Of a DNA stretch of 64,000 nucleotides, positions 1-11,013 are shown piece after piece. The DNA is taken from contig CP141149.1 in the NCBI GenBank assembly GCA_035235625.1, positions 20,029,893 through 20,093,892 of the forward strand, in the 5' to 3' direction. The notes below the pieces were generated by a model that saw only the letters and a list, made by a program, of their open reading frames with translations, made no database searches and was not told the DNA's origin. The DNA is from Saururus chinensis (taxonomy: Eukaryota > Streptophyta > Magnoliopsida > Piperales > Saururaceae). The position numbers and the translations under genes are program-made. Within the stretch, counting starts at the first letter, position 1; each line of letters starts with the position of its first letter.

Positions 1-926
1 CGTACTGGCCGAAGTAAAGAGGGAGGGCGGAGGCGGAACCGCATCAGGTAGGGTGTCCCTCTGACTTCGCCGGACCAAGGCGAGGCTGGAGAGAGGTCCA
101 ATCGGCCACGAATCTCCACCGGTAGCCACTGTTTACCCAAAACAGTGCATCGACGGAACAGGGCAGAGAGGGGGATGAGGACGGGGCGGCGGAATGGAGG
201 CCCACCAGGCTGGGAGGGATGGCCTCCCACCGTCGCCGGCCCAGGGCAGAGCCGTGGCCGGCCGGTCGGGCCGTGCCGGCCCGTGGCAGTGGCGGAACGG
301 CACGATACAGAGGGGGCGGAAAACAGAGGCAGATGGGGAAAACGGAGCGGGACGGCGGAGCAGAGGCCATCTGGGGCCGGGAGGAGTGTCCTCCCGCCGT
401 TGTCAGCCCATGGCGGAGCCGTGGGCGGCCGGCCGGCCCTCGCCAGCCCACGGCAGCGGCGGAATCAAAAGAGACAGTGGGGAGAGATGGCAAACCGGGA
501 GAAGGCAGCGCGGCCGTGGGCGGCCGGGGCAGTGGCCCCTTGGCGTCGCACCGCCGGGGCGGAGCCTATGCCGGCGGCCAGCGGCGGCCGGGCACAGGGA
601 ACAGACGGGAAGGGGGGGGGCAGCGCACTGTTCCTCCTCCAGGAGGTTCTGGATCGGGCGATCCCGATCCACATATTTCCTTTTTATTTTTTTTATTTTT
701 TTTATTTTTTTTCTTTTCCAAGCGTATCCCCAACGTGCGTTAACTCATTGGTTACGCGTCGAACCTCCAAAATTCACTTCGTAAGAGCGCAGCGAGGCCC
801 GTGGCCCGCGACTAAGCCCCACACACGACTCTACGGGTATAAATATGGAGGAAATACACAAATATACATACGCTGAAACGTCACATTTTCTTGCAAAAAA
901 TTACCAGAAAAATCAGGGACCTTACA
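1..926 (-). mobile_element. Partial LTR, Ty3/gypsy-like, minus strand
   Basis: Read on the minus strand, the right edge starts TGTAAGGTCCCTGATTTTT, a typical plant Gypsy LTR start, and a TATA-like stretch follows about 80 bases in. A similar start is seen in the LTR ending at 33314, including the shared phrase around 'GGGCCTCG'. The element runs off the left edge of the window, so the other LTR end, target duplication and age cannot be judged. Its right edge abuts half of the terminal hairpin of the neighbouring MULE, which suggests it inserted into that end. It is a fossil fragment with no coding part visible. Confidence 0.55.
194..640. repeat. GC-rich degenerate tandem repeat, about 175 bp unit
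   Basis: Two to three degenerate copies of a GC-rich unit start near 194, 368 and 500. Shared phrases are 'gccgtgggcggccgg' and 'cacggcagcggcggaa'. All reading frames are open here because of base composition, so the long ORFs are not evidence of genes. The tract seems to lie inside the downstream part of the partial LTR. It is followed by a T-rich run at 676-715. Confidence 0.5.
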
Positions 927-1141
927 GCTGGCACCTGCGTGGCTTTTTTTTTAATTTTTAAGTTAATTTCATCATTTAGAAGGACGAAATTGGTTTTAAG
1001 TTGATTTCGTCCTTCTAAACGATGAAATCGGTTTAAGTTGACCCAGTTTCATCATTCTGAATGACGAAATTGCCACACTTATCCCATTTCGGCGTTCGGT
1101 CAGGAATAATGCCAATTTTGTTGTTCAGAACGACAAAATCA
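927..1141. repeat. Left terminal inverted repeat of the MULE
   Basis: The sequence from 'gctggcacctgcgtggc' to 'cgacaaaatc' matches the reverse complement of 7150-7403. The match includes the phrases 'tttaagttgacccagttt' and 'cacttatcccatttcggc'. Inside are several short units of the type 'tttcgtccttctaaa', alternating in orientation, so the arm is itself a series of small hairpins. Such subterminal repeats are usual in long-TIR MULEs. Confidence 0.8.
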
Positions 1142-1767
1142 TCTTCGTTTTAGTCACGACTCCGCCTCCGCCTCTAGTTGTGTTTCTAGTTATTTCTTTG
1201 CCGATCCAGCATTCTGCTCTGCCGCATAGGTCTGCTTCCGTCATCTGGCTCGCCACCAGTCCAGCCTCCTCCGGCCCGCCGCTAGTCCCTCCTGCTGATC
1301 CCGCCTCCTCCCCCCCCCCCGCCCCGCCGCCTTTTCCATTGGCCCCCATTCTAACCGCGCCAAATTCACCTTGCCGCCGTGGTACCCTAAATCTTTCTTT
1401 TTTTAAGATAATTGCTTTAAAAATGTGTTGTTTCACAACAATTTCAATTTCATTGATTAGGAAATTTGCTCATTAATTTAAAGTCTTCATGATATGCTTA
1501 TATACTTGGTAAATCTATTAGTTTCTATGCTTATATACTTTGAAAATATGTTGGCTACCATGCTTATATATTTGGAAAATCTCTTGGTTTTATTTAAATA
1601 TTGTTGTGGTATTTTATGCCTCTATTGATTGACATTTTTATTTAAAATCAAAGCTTAATTTAATAGAGAATATGAGTTAGCAATAGTTTGGTTAGGGTAG
1701 ATGTCAATATTAGTTTGCTTAATCTAATATTAATTTAATCTATTGTTTATGAATTAATTGAATAGAA

Positions 1768-4565
1768 ATGGCAGAAGAAATAGTTAGTTTTTTACTTACC
1801 CATGACGGACGCACGGAAGGATTATTAATTAAGAAACTGTCGACGTATGATGAATTTGAGATGCAAGTAACAAACAAGGTTGGGTGCGATCGAAGAAGAT
1901 GAAAAATTACTATCAAATGTAATATTCCGTCTTATAGATCGAGAATGACATTAATATGCATAAATGATGATGCATTAATGGGTTTTATGTTTCACCACTC
2001 GTGTCACGTAATTTCTTTTGAGTTATTTCTCGAAAAAGAGGTCCAAGTGCCTAGTGAAAGGCAAAGTAGTTCACGTAGGAGCTCACATAGGAGCTCGGAT
2101 AGAAATGTGAACAATAAAAGTCATATGCAAATGTTGGTGGACGACGAAGAAGAAAATTTATCTATGACAGTAGCTTCAAATGAACATCATAGGTCATCTG
2201 CCCCTATTTACGATGGAAGTGGACCTAATTGGAGGTAAGGTTGATTTAGTTGTGAATACGTTTTGAATCTTATAATTATTAATGAAAATACGTTTAGCTA
2301 AATTTTCAATTTTGTGTGTAATATGGAAGGTCCACGACGCATGCACATGAGCCATTTAGCGTTCAAATGTCTCAAGGCGGTGCATGGTATGAAACTCAAA
2401 GTTCGATGGACATTCATTACCCCTACACGTATGTTGGTCATACCGATGTTGGACCATCCAATCAAATGTGAAATATATATTCATAAATGAATATAACTTT
2501 TTTAGGCATATGAAATTTAATACATATGCGATGTTTATATGTAGAGGGGGATATGTCCATGATGAAGATATTGATGAAAATGAGGCTAATGAAGGTGGAG
2601 ATAATATTGATGAAGTAAGTGGAGAAGATTTTGACATGAATGCAGAAGGGGTTAGAGGTAAAGAAAGTGCTCAACAGATGGTTGACGGCGAGGGGGATGA
2701 TGCGGTAGACAATGCTATTGCTGGAAATGATATGAATGCAGATGATAAAGAGTCATCGTACTATGAAGTGGAGCCGCTTTATGCACACATCACAGATGAG
2801 GAGATCGATGTGGTAGTTAATTTTACAATGGATATGGACCAACAAAACGAAGATGAGTTATATGTTGGCCACATCTTTGAGAATAAAGAAGCATTTGTTA
2901 CAGCCTTGTAGGAGTTTTCCATTCAAAATCATGTCGAATACAAGGTTGTATGAACAAATTTGTCAAAGTATACAGTGAAGTGCATTGATAGCACTTGCCC
3001 TTGGAGAGTGCATGGCTCAATAAAAAGGGGTGGTGGGTACTTTAAATTGAAGACGTACAAAGGTGACCACACATGTCGGAATGCCCAGCTTAGCACAGAT
3101 CATAGGCAATGCAGTGCCTCCTTTATTTTGTAGGTCATAATGCCTGCTATCCAAGCCGAATTAACTCTCACACCAGGGGATATTATTCAAAGAATGAAGG
3201 AGAAGTATCATGTTGACATATCTTATAAGAAAGCATGGGCAGCAAGAAATATGACAATCAAGGCTATTTATGGAGATTGGGTAGAATTATATAAATTGTT
3301 GCCAATGTACCTAAAGGCGGTGCAAAAGGTGAATCCTAACACCTACTACCGCTTAGAGGATGATGAAGTACATCGTGCAGATGGTGGCATATGTAGGAGA
3401 TTTAAGCGATTGTTTGGCCATTTGGGCCGTCTATAGCAGGGTTTCATCATTGCATCCCTGTGATTGGTGTTGATGCCACTCACTTGTATGGCAGATACCC
3501 CGGTGCTTTTATGGCTGCAACGGCTACAGATGGAAACAATGAGTTATTTCCTCTTGCATTTGGGATTGTTGGGAAGGAAGATGGAGACAATTGAAAATGG
3601 TTTCTAATGGAACTGAGGGATCATGTACTGATGGGCATGACGAACATCGTCATTATTTCAGATCAACATAAGGGGCTTCAGAAGGCCGTGCCTGAGGTTC
3701 TTCCCAAGCCTCTGTACCACCATCATTATTGCATCCATCACATAAAAGTAAATTTAAGGAGTTCAAAAATGATACACTGACGGACTTGATTGGGGTAGCA
3801 GCTTGTGCACTTACAGTAGAAAAGTTTGATGCTAAAATAGACTTGATTGGTCAAGAGAGTCCTAGGGCAAAACATCTTCTCTTAGGAGGAGAATTGCATC
3901 CTGCACAGTGGTCCCTTGCCCACGGTGGTTTTATGACATTTGGCATGACGACTACAAATATGGCTGAAAGTTTAAATAGCGTCTTGAAGGGGGCACGAGG
4001 ATTACCCATGCAGGCTTTAGTGTCAGCTATCTTTTATCGGCTCATAAATTTTTTTGTTAAACAATCTTCTGCCACCTCTGTCATGGCCACCCCGTATACT
4101 CCCAGAGTGGAGGCGATATTGAGAGAGCAAACAAAAAAATTGGGGAGTATGTAGTTAATAGGATCAACAGGGGTCAGTACGAAGTGACATCAATTCGTGC
4201 CCAAAAGGTTATGGTAAATGCTGCGATACATACTTGTACATGCAACATCCCTTAGGTTTATGGTTATCGTTGCTCGCACCTTATCGCCGTGTGGGCAAAG
4301 CGGCAGGAGCCAATCTAGGCATCACTATTTTACACATCTTCTACTTATAAAAATATGTACTCCGCAGAATTTTATTCTCCTCATGGTCGGGAGTATTGGG
4401 AGAGGGATATACCTTTTGTGTTATACCCTCCGATAGCAACAAGGCAACCCAATCACCCACAGTTTGTCCGCATTAGGAATACAATAGACCGTGGAACAAT
4501 GGAGAGAGATGGTTGAGGAGGATATAAATGCAGGAGGTGTAAACAAAGTGGGCATAATAGTAAAT
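1768..4565 (+). pseudogene. MURA-like MULE transposase, decayed
   Basis: The copy begins MAEEIVSFLLTHDG at 1768 with a short N-terminal domain, then an acidic, low-complexity stretch (about 2545-2830). A MuDR DNA-binding-like domain follows (VGHIFENKEAFVTAL; CPWRVHGS; YKGDHTC). The catalytic domain is plain at 3430-3750: HHCIPVIGVDATHLYG, DGNNELFPLAFGIVG, IISDQHKGL and HHHYCIHHIK, as expected of MULE DDE transposases. A SWIM-type zinc knuckle remnant (HTCTCNIP) lies near 4230. At least two introns are likely (donor near 2236, acceptor near 2329, then about 2470-2545). In-frame stops lie near 1900, 2909, 2952, 3132 and 3592, and there are frame changes near 3430 and 3750, so no working protein can be made. 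The enzyme would cut and join the element ends in the nucleus. Confidence 0.8.
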
Positions 4566-4689
4566 CATGTAGAAACTCTCTTGTTGATTGGTAAATATAT
4601 AATCAATCTCTTTATTTATTATATATTTTAGTCATGTACGTACGTATATGTTCCTTTCGATTAATGATATGATCTTAATTTTTCGCAGA

Positions 4690-6934
4690 TAATATGGATC
4701 ATGCAGAGCCTTGTTATGGGCCAGGCCTGAGTGACACTTCCATACTCGTACAACAAGAGTCACATAGGTTTGCTGCTATTTGGAGAGGAGAGGTATGATA
4801 ACTTTTTTTAAAATTTGTTTCATTTTTTGGACAATATAGTATGCTATGTTATAATTTTAAAATTTATTATAGGACCCCGGGTGCCTTGAGTGCACTGAAC
4901 ATTTTAAATATCTCCGTCATTGGCCCATAGATGAGCGTATTTTACCTTATATCGAGCGAGCGGGATTCGGCCATTTCATTCATCTATAGTATGTCTATCT
5001 CGATCGGCCTCTATTGATAGCACTCGTTGAGAGATGGTGGAAGGAGACGCAGACATTTCATTTGTCATATGGAGAGATGTCCATCACTCTCATGGATGTG
5101 GCAGTTCTATTAGGACTTCGTATCGATGGACATCCTGTGACAGGCACGACAGGAGGAGCTCATGTGGATATATTAATTAGACTTCTTGGTAGAGCTCCTC
5201 CTACTACAGTGATGCGTGGTAGCCGAGTGAGCCTACGATGGCTCTTACAGGTGTTCCGGGAGCTCCCAGCCAATGTTATAAAGATAGTTATCGAGCAGCA
5301 TGCATGAGCCTATCTATTACATTTACTTGGAGCCACAATATTTGCAGATACCATGAGCAGCCACGTGCATGTTTCATATCTCACCCTCCTTGCGGACTTT
5401 GACATGGCTGGTACTTATTCATGGGGCAGTGCTACTCTCGCATTTTTATACCGAGAGTTAGGGAAAGCATGCTAGGCCATGACCTCGGGGATTGCGGGTT
5501 GTCTGACCTTTCTTTAGGTAATTAATTGTGTAACTTTATGTAATGTTTTAGTCACTTATAATTCTTTAATTGTAATATTTGTTATCATATTTTCTGACAT
5601 AGTTATGGTCATGGGAGCACTTACACGTCGGACGACCAAGTGCTGAGATGGGTCGCTTGGTCGAGGGTGCTCCATTAGGGGCGAGGTAGGCTATATTTAT
5701 GTATAACACTTACTTTTTTTAGCAACGTTTTATGTACATATGCTGAACTTATTTTTTAAATTTAACTCCTTAAGGTGGAATGTTCGGAAAAAGAGAACCA
5801 AAAATCCACAAGGAGTCCTCCGATTATACAGAGGGGAGTTAGACCACCAGTGGCCATACCAGGTAATTTTATTGCTGTGTTTAACAATTTTATGTAATGA
5901 TTTTAAATAAAATTGTCATTATTTAAACTAAATTATCTTTATATATTGTATAGATTATTTGGCAGCTGTACTCAGAGGACGTGTTGGCTGCATTACCTCC
6001 CCTATGCACGGATGGTCGAGAGGTGTGGCTATCTCGAACTCCCCTGATATGTTACGTGATTATAGAGATGTATGTGTTGGATCGTGTAATGCTTCAATTT
6101 AACCTGGAGCAAGGGGTCCCACTTTCTACGGTCGAGTTTGTCTATCTCATCACTCGATAGGGCCGCCATATTACCGACTGGGCTATACATCATGCGTCGT
6201 ATATCGCTCGATGGGAGGATAGGAGAGCCACTGTTATCAGATGGGAGATGGCTACGACATTGCGAGATGTTTGTAGTGCTTATATGCAGTGGTATTTACC
6301 GATTACACGGCGATATATTTTACCACACGATGAAGTAGAGGAAATGACATATCAGCCTAGGGGAGCGTCTGAGGCAGCTCTAGTAAGTACAACTTTGTTA
6401 ATTAAGGCATATATTATTTTTTTTATTTTGTTTTAATTATTTATCTAATATTTAATTTATTTTTTATAGCTTCGTCTAGTTCGATGTACGCATGCGCATT
6501 TGACTGATGCACTTAACACCTGTACTTCGCGCGAGGACTTATCAGCAGCATGTCAGTCGGTGATTAGAGAGTTTGATGATGTCCTTCGTAGCTTGCCACT
6601 GCTTTATTCGGTGATTATGGATGTTCATAGAGATTATCTTGTCGACGAGGCCGCTCAGACACAACCGATGCACTCTTCATTCCCTGATATTCCATCATCA
6701 TTAGCAGTGTATAGCTCTCCTCCAGGTTCATCATTTCTGGATACTGCACATATAGCTCAGTCATATCCGATTTTATATTATAGACGACATCAGTTAGCTC
6801 GTGTTGTACCATCTATTACTTATACTGAGCCGGAGCCGCAACTGGAGCCGCAGCTCGAGCCCGAGCCAGAGCTAGAGGCAAATCATGAGGAGCTCGTACC
6901 CCACCGCCGAGGTCGAGGACATAGGAGATTATGA
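4690..6934 (+). pseudogene. Plant mobile domain (PMD/MAIN-like) gene in MULE, decayed
   Basis: Exons read NMDHAEPCYGPGLSD, then ERAGFGHFIHL, LVERWWKETQTFHLSYGEMS and ITLMDVAVLLGLRIDG (about 4945-5310). This is the signature start of the plant mobile domain found in MAIN/MAIL1 proteins and in transposon-borne relatives. Later exons give YSWGSATLAFLYREL (about 5420), LWSWEHLHVGRP (about 5600), WNVRKKR, IIWQLYSEDVLAALPP (about 5955) and a C-terminal part ending HRRGRGHRRL at 6934. Introns with GT-AG borders separate them, for example 4794-4872 and 6387-6469. In-frame stops near 4989, 5307, 5475 and 6160 show it is dead. The C-terminal tail has an E-P-E/Q repeat (6825-6875). PMD genes are known to travel with MULEs. 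Their role in transposition is not known, and no function is claimed here. Confidence 0.75.
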
Positions 6935-7149
6935 CATTACTTTTTTTATATGTTTATTTTAAACTAACATTTTTTCAACTTGTGATGTAAGATATTTGAT
7001 ACTTGTCTATGATGTACTTTAATGTTATATTTGTTATGCATAGAATGGGTGGAATGAATGCAATTATACATGTATCATGTATGTTTTGAATGAATGAATA
7101 GGGACAGGTGATAAAGTTAGTTTCAAATAGTTTTTTAAAAAAATTTATT

Positions 7150-7433
7150 TTGATTTCGTCCTTTAGAAGGACGAAATCAGCATTGTTGCCTACCGAACGC
7201 CGAAATGGGATAAGTGTGGCAATTTCGTCGTTCAGAACGATAAAATCAGCTTAAGTTGATTTCGTCGTTCAAAACGACGAAACTGGGTCAACTTAAACCA
7301 ATTTTGTCATTTAGAAGGACGAAATTGGTTTTAAGTTGATTTTGTCCTTCTAAATGACAAAATGAACTTAAAAATTAAAAACAAAAGCCACGCAGGCGCC
7401 AGCTGCCAGCTGCTTGGCTGGCGCCTGCGTGGC
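7150..7433. repeat. Right terminal inverted repeat of the MULE, ending in a hairpin
   Basis: This is the counterpart of 927-1141. The outermost 47 bases (7387-7433) form a hairpin of their own: 'gccacgcaggcgccagc' pairs with 'ctggcgcctgcgtggc' around a short loop. The same terminal hairpin, diverged, ends the second MULE fragment at 10210-10250, so it belongs to the element end. The left end keeps only one arm. Confidence 0.75.
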
Positions 7434-7443
7434 AAAAAGGAAC

Positions 7444-7473
7444 ACCACTTTGGGAAATATTTCCCAAAGTGGT
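7444..7473. repeat. Perfect 30-bp palindrome
   Basis: The sequence from 'accactttgggaaat' reads the same on both strands. It lies 10 bases outside the MULE hairpin. It may be target DNA or a further part of the element end. The left end does not show it. Confidence 0.7.
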
Positions 7474-7515
7474 TTAATTTGGTAAATTTCTTTTTTTTTA
7501 TTTATATAATTTTCC

Positions 7516-7690
7516 CTTTTTCAAATGATACACTTGTTTTAGGATGAGGGGATAAATTTTAAATTCTAACGTACTAGCCTAGTAACCTTCAATGATAATC
7601 AACACATATGAGTCATATGGCATTGTACACCACTAATTTTTCAACCAGAAAAAAAAAGCTGCCTACAATATGGGCGACGAACATTGCTGC
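7516..7690 (+). other. Displaced edge of the left duplication copy
   Basis: The stretch from 'tttaggatgagggg' through 'ctagtaaccttcaatgataa' to 'gggcgac' matches 55870-56040 closely. The left copy then breaks off and resumes near 15240. In the right copy the corresponding bases are nearly contiguous. About 7.5 kb, including the PIF-like element, therefore separates the two parts here. Confidence 0.7.
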
Positions 7691-8387
7691 CTTTCAAAAA
7701 TTAAAATTAAGCATACAGCTTAAGGGGCTATTTGGGTACGGAATCAATTCGCTAGCGAAATGGAATTTTTTGGAATTAATTCTGTCGATTCAATATAGAA
7801 TCGGAATTTCATTTGGGTATGAAAATTTTCATATGGAATCGTGTTTGGATAGCGAATTGTGTTTAAGGTAAGATTCTTTAGAATTTTTAGGTAAATTGAC
7901 AAATATACCCTTTGAATGGAATTGTTTTGATAGAATCATGTTTGGGTAAGGATTTTGTGTATTTTTTGGAATCATTGAATTTATGAAAAAAATTCAAAAA
8001 AATTACCTTCGTTTAGGCATTGTATGTGGTTTGTACGCAACACCAATAATATGCCTAGCCACTCGTATTCGGCTTTGGGCCATATCAAACAGTTTAAGAT
8101 GATGCTAAAAAAGAATTTTTATTTCACTAGATTGATTGTAGAAGTACAAGAGACCATACGGTCCTCCTTAAACAAATTTTTATTGCTTGATGGGCCCATG
8201 GAAGTCCGTACTAGCCGATACGAGTGTTTATCAGCTGTACTTACTTGTATCACTTTATTGGCCTATACTATATTGATACCGTAGATAAATATTGATACTC
8301 TATTAATTTATTAATTATTATATTTATAAAAATATAATAATAGGGATACTTAACAATAACGATACATAGTTGTATTGGCCCCATGTA

Positions 8388-8563
8388 GCAATAATGATGC
8401 ATCGTTATAGCGATAATGCTATATCGTTGTAGCGATAATGCTACATTATTGTAACAATATTGCTACATTGTTGTAACAATAATGTTACATCGTTGTAGCG
8501 ATATTGATACAACATTGTAACAATATCGATACATCATTATAGCAATAATACTACATCATTGCA
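8388..8563. repeat. 22-bp tandem repeat, eight units
   Basis: Units such as 'gcgataatgctacattattg' repeat every 22 bases, with variants in about a quarter of positions. The period holds for eight units. A related but scrambled AT-rich stretch occurs at 8940-9045. There is no coding meaning. Confidence 0.75.
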
Positions 8564-8644
8564 TCGATTTGTATTAATGTTGTTTATTTCTACCATGATA
8601 TAATGTAACTCCCACGTGATAATAATATGAATTTGTATGTAACA

Positions 8645-8885
8645 AAGGGTATGCATTAATGATACGTTTGGTAAGTGCTAAGACCATTAGAATGCTATAT
8701 TATAGACCCTAAATGACCATAATAATATGAGCTTGTATGATTAGAGGTAGCAAATAGTATGCCTAAGACCATAGAATGCTAGGGTATGCATTAATGATAC
8801 ATTTGGTAAGTGCTAAGACTATAGAATGCTATATCATAGACCATACAAGACCATAGAATGTTATATCATGGATTAAAAGACAAGA
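8645..8885. repeat. Degenerate direct duplication
   Basis: The phrase 'gggtatgcattaatgatac' with the following 'tttggtaagtgctaagac' and 'tagaatgctatat' occurs twice, at about 8647 and 8783. Further partial units ('gaccatagaatg') lie between and after. It is a short, decayed tandem duplication in AT-rich DNA. Confidence 0.6.
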
Positions 8886-10202
8886 GAATTTTATATCGTG
8901 GATGATGGATGTGGTGTAATTGGAAAGATAAAATTATATTTAAGTTATAGCATTATTGCTATAGTATTATAGTAATATCACTTATATATTGTGACAATAT
9001 TGTTATTATATTGTATCGTTATTGCTGTAACATTGTAGCAATAGTCAATTAAAGGACTTTCTAATCAGAATGAAGTTTTCAATCGGAATGGAGTTTTCAA
9101 TTGGAACGGAGTTTTCAATCGGAGGAATTGTCGGCATTTGAAGTCGTATGTCAATGAATGAACTTTGTGAGGGTTTTACACAATATAAAGCCTTTGGTCA
9201 GGGGTATTTTAGTATGAAATTTACCTTATATCGTGTTATTCCAGGATTTATGGCATTTCCGTTGAAAATCCAAGGAATATGAAAATTTTCATTCTTTGGC
9301 CAGACAATGTGGAAAAAACTAAAAAAAACAACCATGTATGATTTGAATTTTCAAGAAACGCGGGAATGTGTCATGTTCATCTGCTAGGCGTCATTGTGCA
9401 TCTTGCAAGCATTCTTATCTACGAGGGCATGTAGTATTTTCCTTAGTTTAATAGATGAAAATTGCACCTGATGGGATGGGGCATATGTCAGGCTGGGTAT
9501 AACACGGAGGCACGGGAAGATTTGCGATAGAAAATTGTGAGAGGGAAATTAAGCAGGTTTGTATGTGGGAACTAAAAGAAGGGGAAAGGAATTAGGGCAG
9601 GAGAAAAGTAGGAGCAAAAAGAAACGAAAAGGAAAGACAGAAGATATAAATGAGAGCAAAAAAACCGACTTCTAGAGAAATATAGAGGTGAATTAATAAA
9701 AAGATAGATAATTCCCATTCATGAATTATGTCATACCATTTACAACTCTTTAATTAATGATTAGCAAATTCTAATACTAATTAAGCCATATCTTTATTGT
9801 TTAAGAACATATAAAAAATATCTTAATTAATTGTTCTTTAAATATAAATGGACCCCGAATGACCAAATTATCTACAATAGTTTGTTGTATTTCTTTTATT
9901 GTTCAACCACAATACAAGGGAAGACCGCAATGGATATATGTTAATAGTTACATGTAGGAATTGGTGTTTACATATAAAAATATATCTCTCCCAAAAGAAA
10001 AGGTATGGGATTTAGAAGAAGTCTAGGTGGAAAGGGTCCAAGTCAAACTCAGGGATTATTTGGTATCCCCTTTGAAACTATACAAAAATTTCCCCATGAG
10101 TGCAAAATATCATAACACGAGGGAGATTCATTTTATCCTTCAACTCTCTTCATGGAAAAACACTAAAGTGTATTTTTTGGAAAATTAATTAAAAGTGATG
10201 TT

Positions 10203-10655
10203 GCTTTTTGCCACGCAAGCGTCAGCCAAGCAGTTGGCGCTTGCCTGGCTTTTTTTAAAAAAAAATTATATGATTTCATCCTTTAGGTTTAAGTTGATTT
10301 TGTCCTTCTCACGTAACTTTACAACTTGAGGAGGACATAAGCGGCTTATGTACTGATTTCATCATTCTAAAGGACAAAATTAAATTAATTTTTTTTAAAA
10401 GACTATTTTAAACTAACTTTAACCCTTGTCTCTGTCCATGCATTCAACATGTACACCTGTTCATTCATTCCACACATTCCATGCATAACAAACGTAACAT
10501 TAAAGTTATTTACATCAACTAATAAAAACAAACATAAAATAGAAATATTTATCAAATATATTACATCACATGTTAATAAAATATTTAGTTTAAAAGAAAC
10601 ATATAACAATGCTAAAACACTCAATGTCACGATCTCCTACGTCCACATCGTGCAC
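10203..10655 (-). mobile_element. Fragment of a second MULE-PMD element
   Basis: Read on the minus strand this matches the 3' part of the first MULE. It begins with the last bases of the PMD gene ('ggagatcgtgacatt', compare 6925), then the 3' flank with 'gttatgcatggaatg', then the terminal repeat with 'gatttcgtcctt'-type units, and ends in the terminal hairpin at 10210-10250. The rest of the element is missing or unrecognised; its body would extend to the right, towards the GST relic. Divergence from 6920-7430 is clearly higher than between typical recent copies. Confidence 0.7.
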
Positions 10656-11013
10656 CAATTGAAAATATACAAATGCCTTCTATTCCTACCTTTTGTAATT
10701 ACAAAAATGCAAGCCAGATATGTCTCAGTTTTGCCTTTAATTACTTGAAGAAGAATAAGTGATTATTAGTAAGACATGATCAGAGAACTAAATCAATCCT
10801 CAGTTTCAAAAAGTTCAGAAATGGAATGAAGGGGGAATCATAAACAATAGGACTACAAAAGATCAAAAACAAAATCTAGAACGATGAAACATGATTTCTA
10901 GACTTGCACTGTAATTTGATTGTCCAACATAGCTATTTTCTTTTAATTTGAAACCTATAGTGATGTTGAATAATCAACACAATCTAAAGAGACAGAAGTT
11001 GATGTGCAGGTCT

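Larger units (their letters stand above)
927..7433 (+). mobile_element. Mutator-like element (MULE) with transposase and PMD gene
   Basis: Long, internally repetitive inverted ends (927-1141 and 7150-7433) enclose a MURA-type transposase relic (1768-4565) and a second multi-exon relic with a plant mobile domain (4690-6934), both on the plus strand. Coding sequence starts about 630 bases inside the left end and stops about 215 bases before the right one. The stretch 1142-1767 holds a GC-rich leader-like part and then AT-rich DNA. Both genes carry in-frame stops, so the copy is dead and could move only with help from elsewhere. The left terminal hairpin is half missing where the LTR abuts, so a target duplication cannot be checked. 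A second, partial copy lies at 10203-10655 in the opposite orientation. Confidence 0.8.

Noticed and set aside
145-876. Long overlapping open frames in GC-rich DNA
   Set aside because: All frames are open because of composition and tandem repetition, with no recognised motif. The sequence belongs to an LTR fragment.
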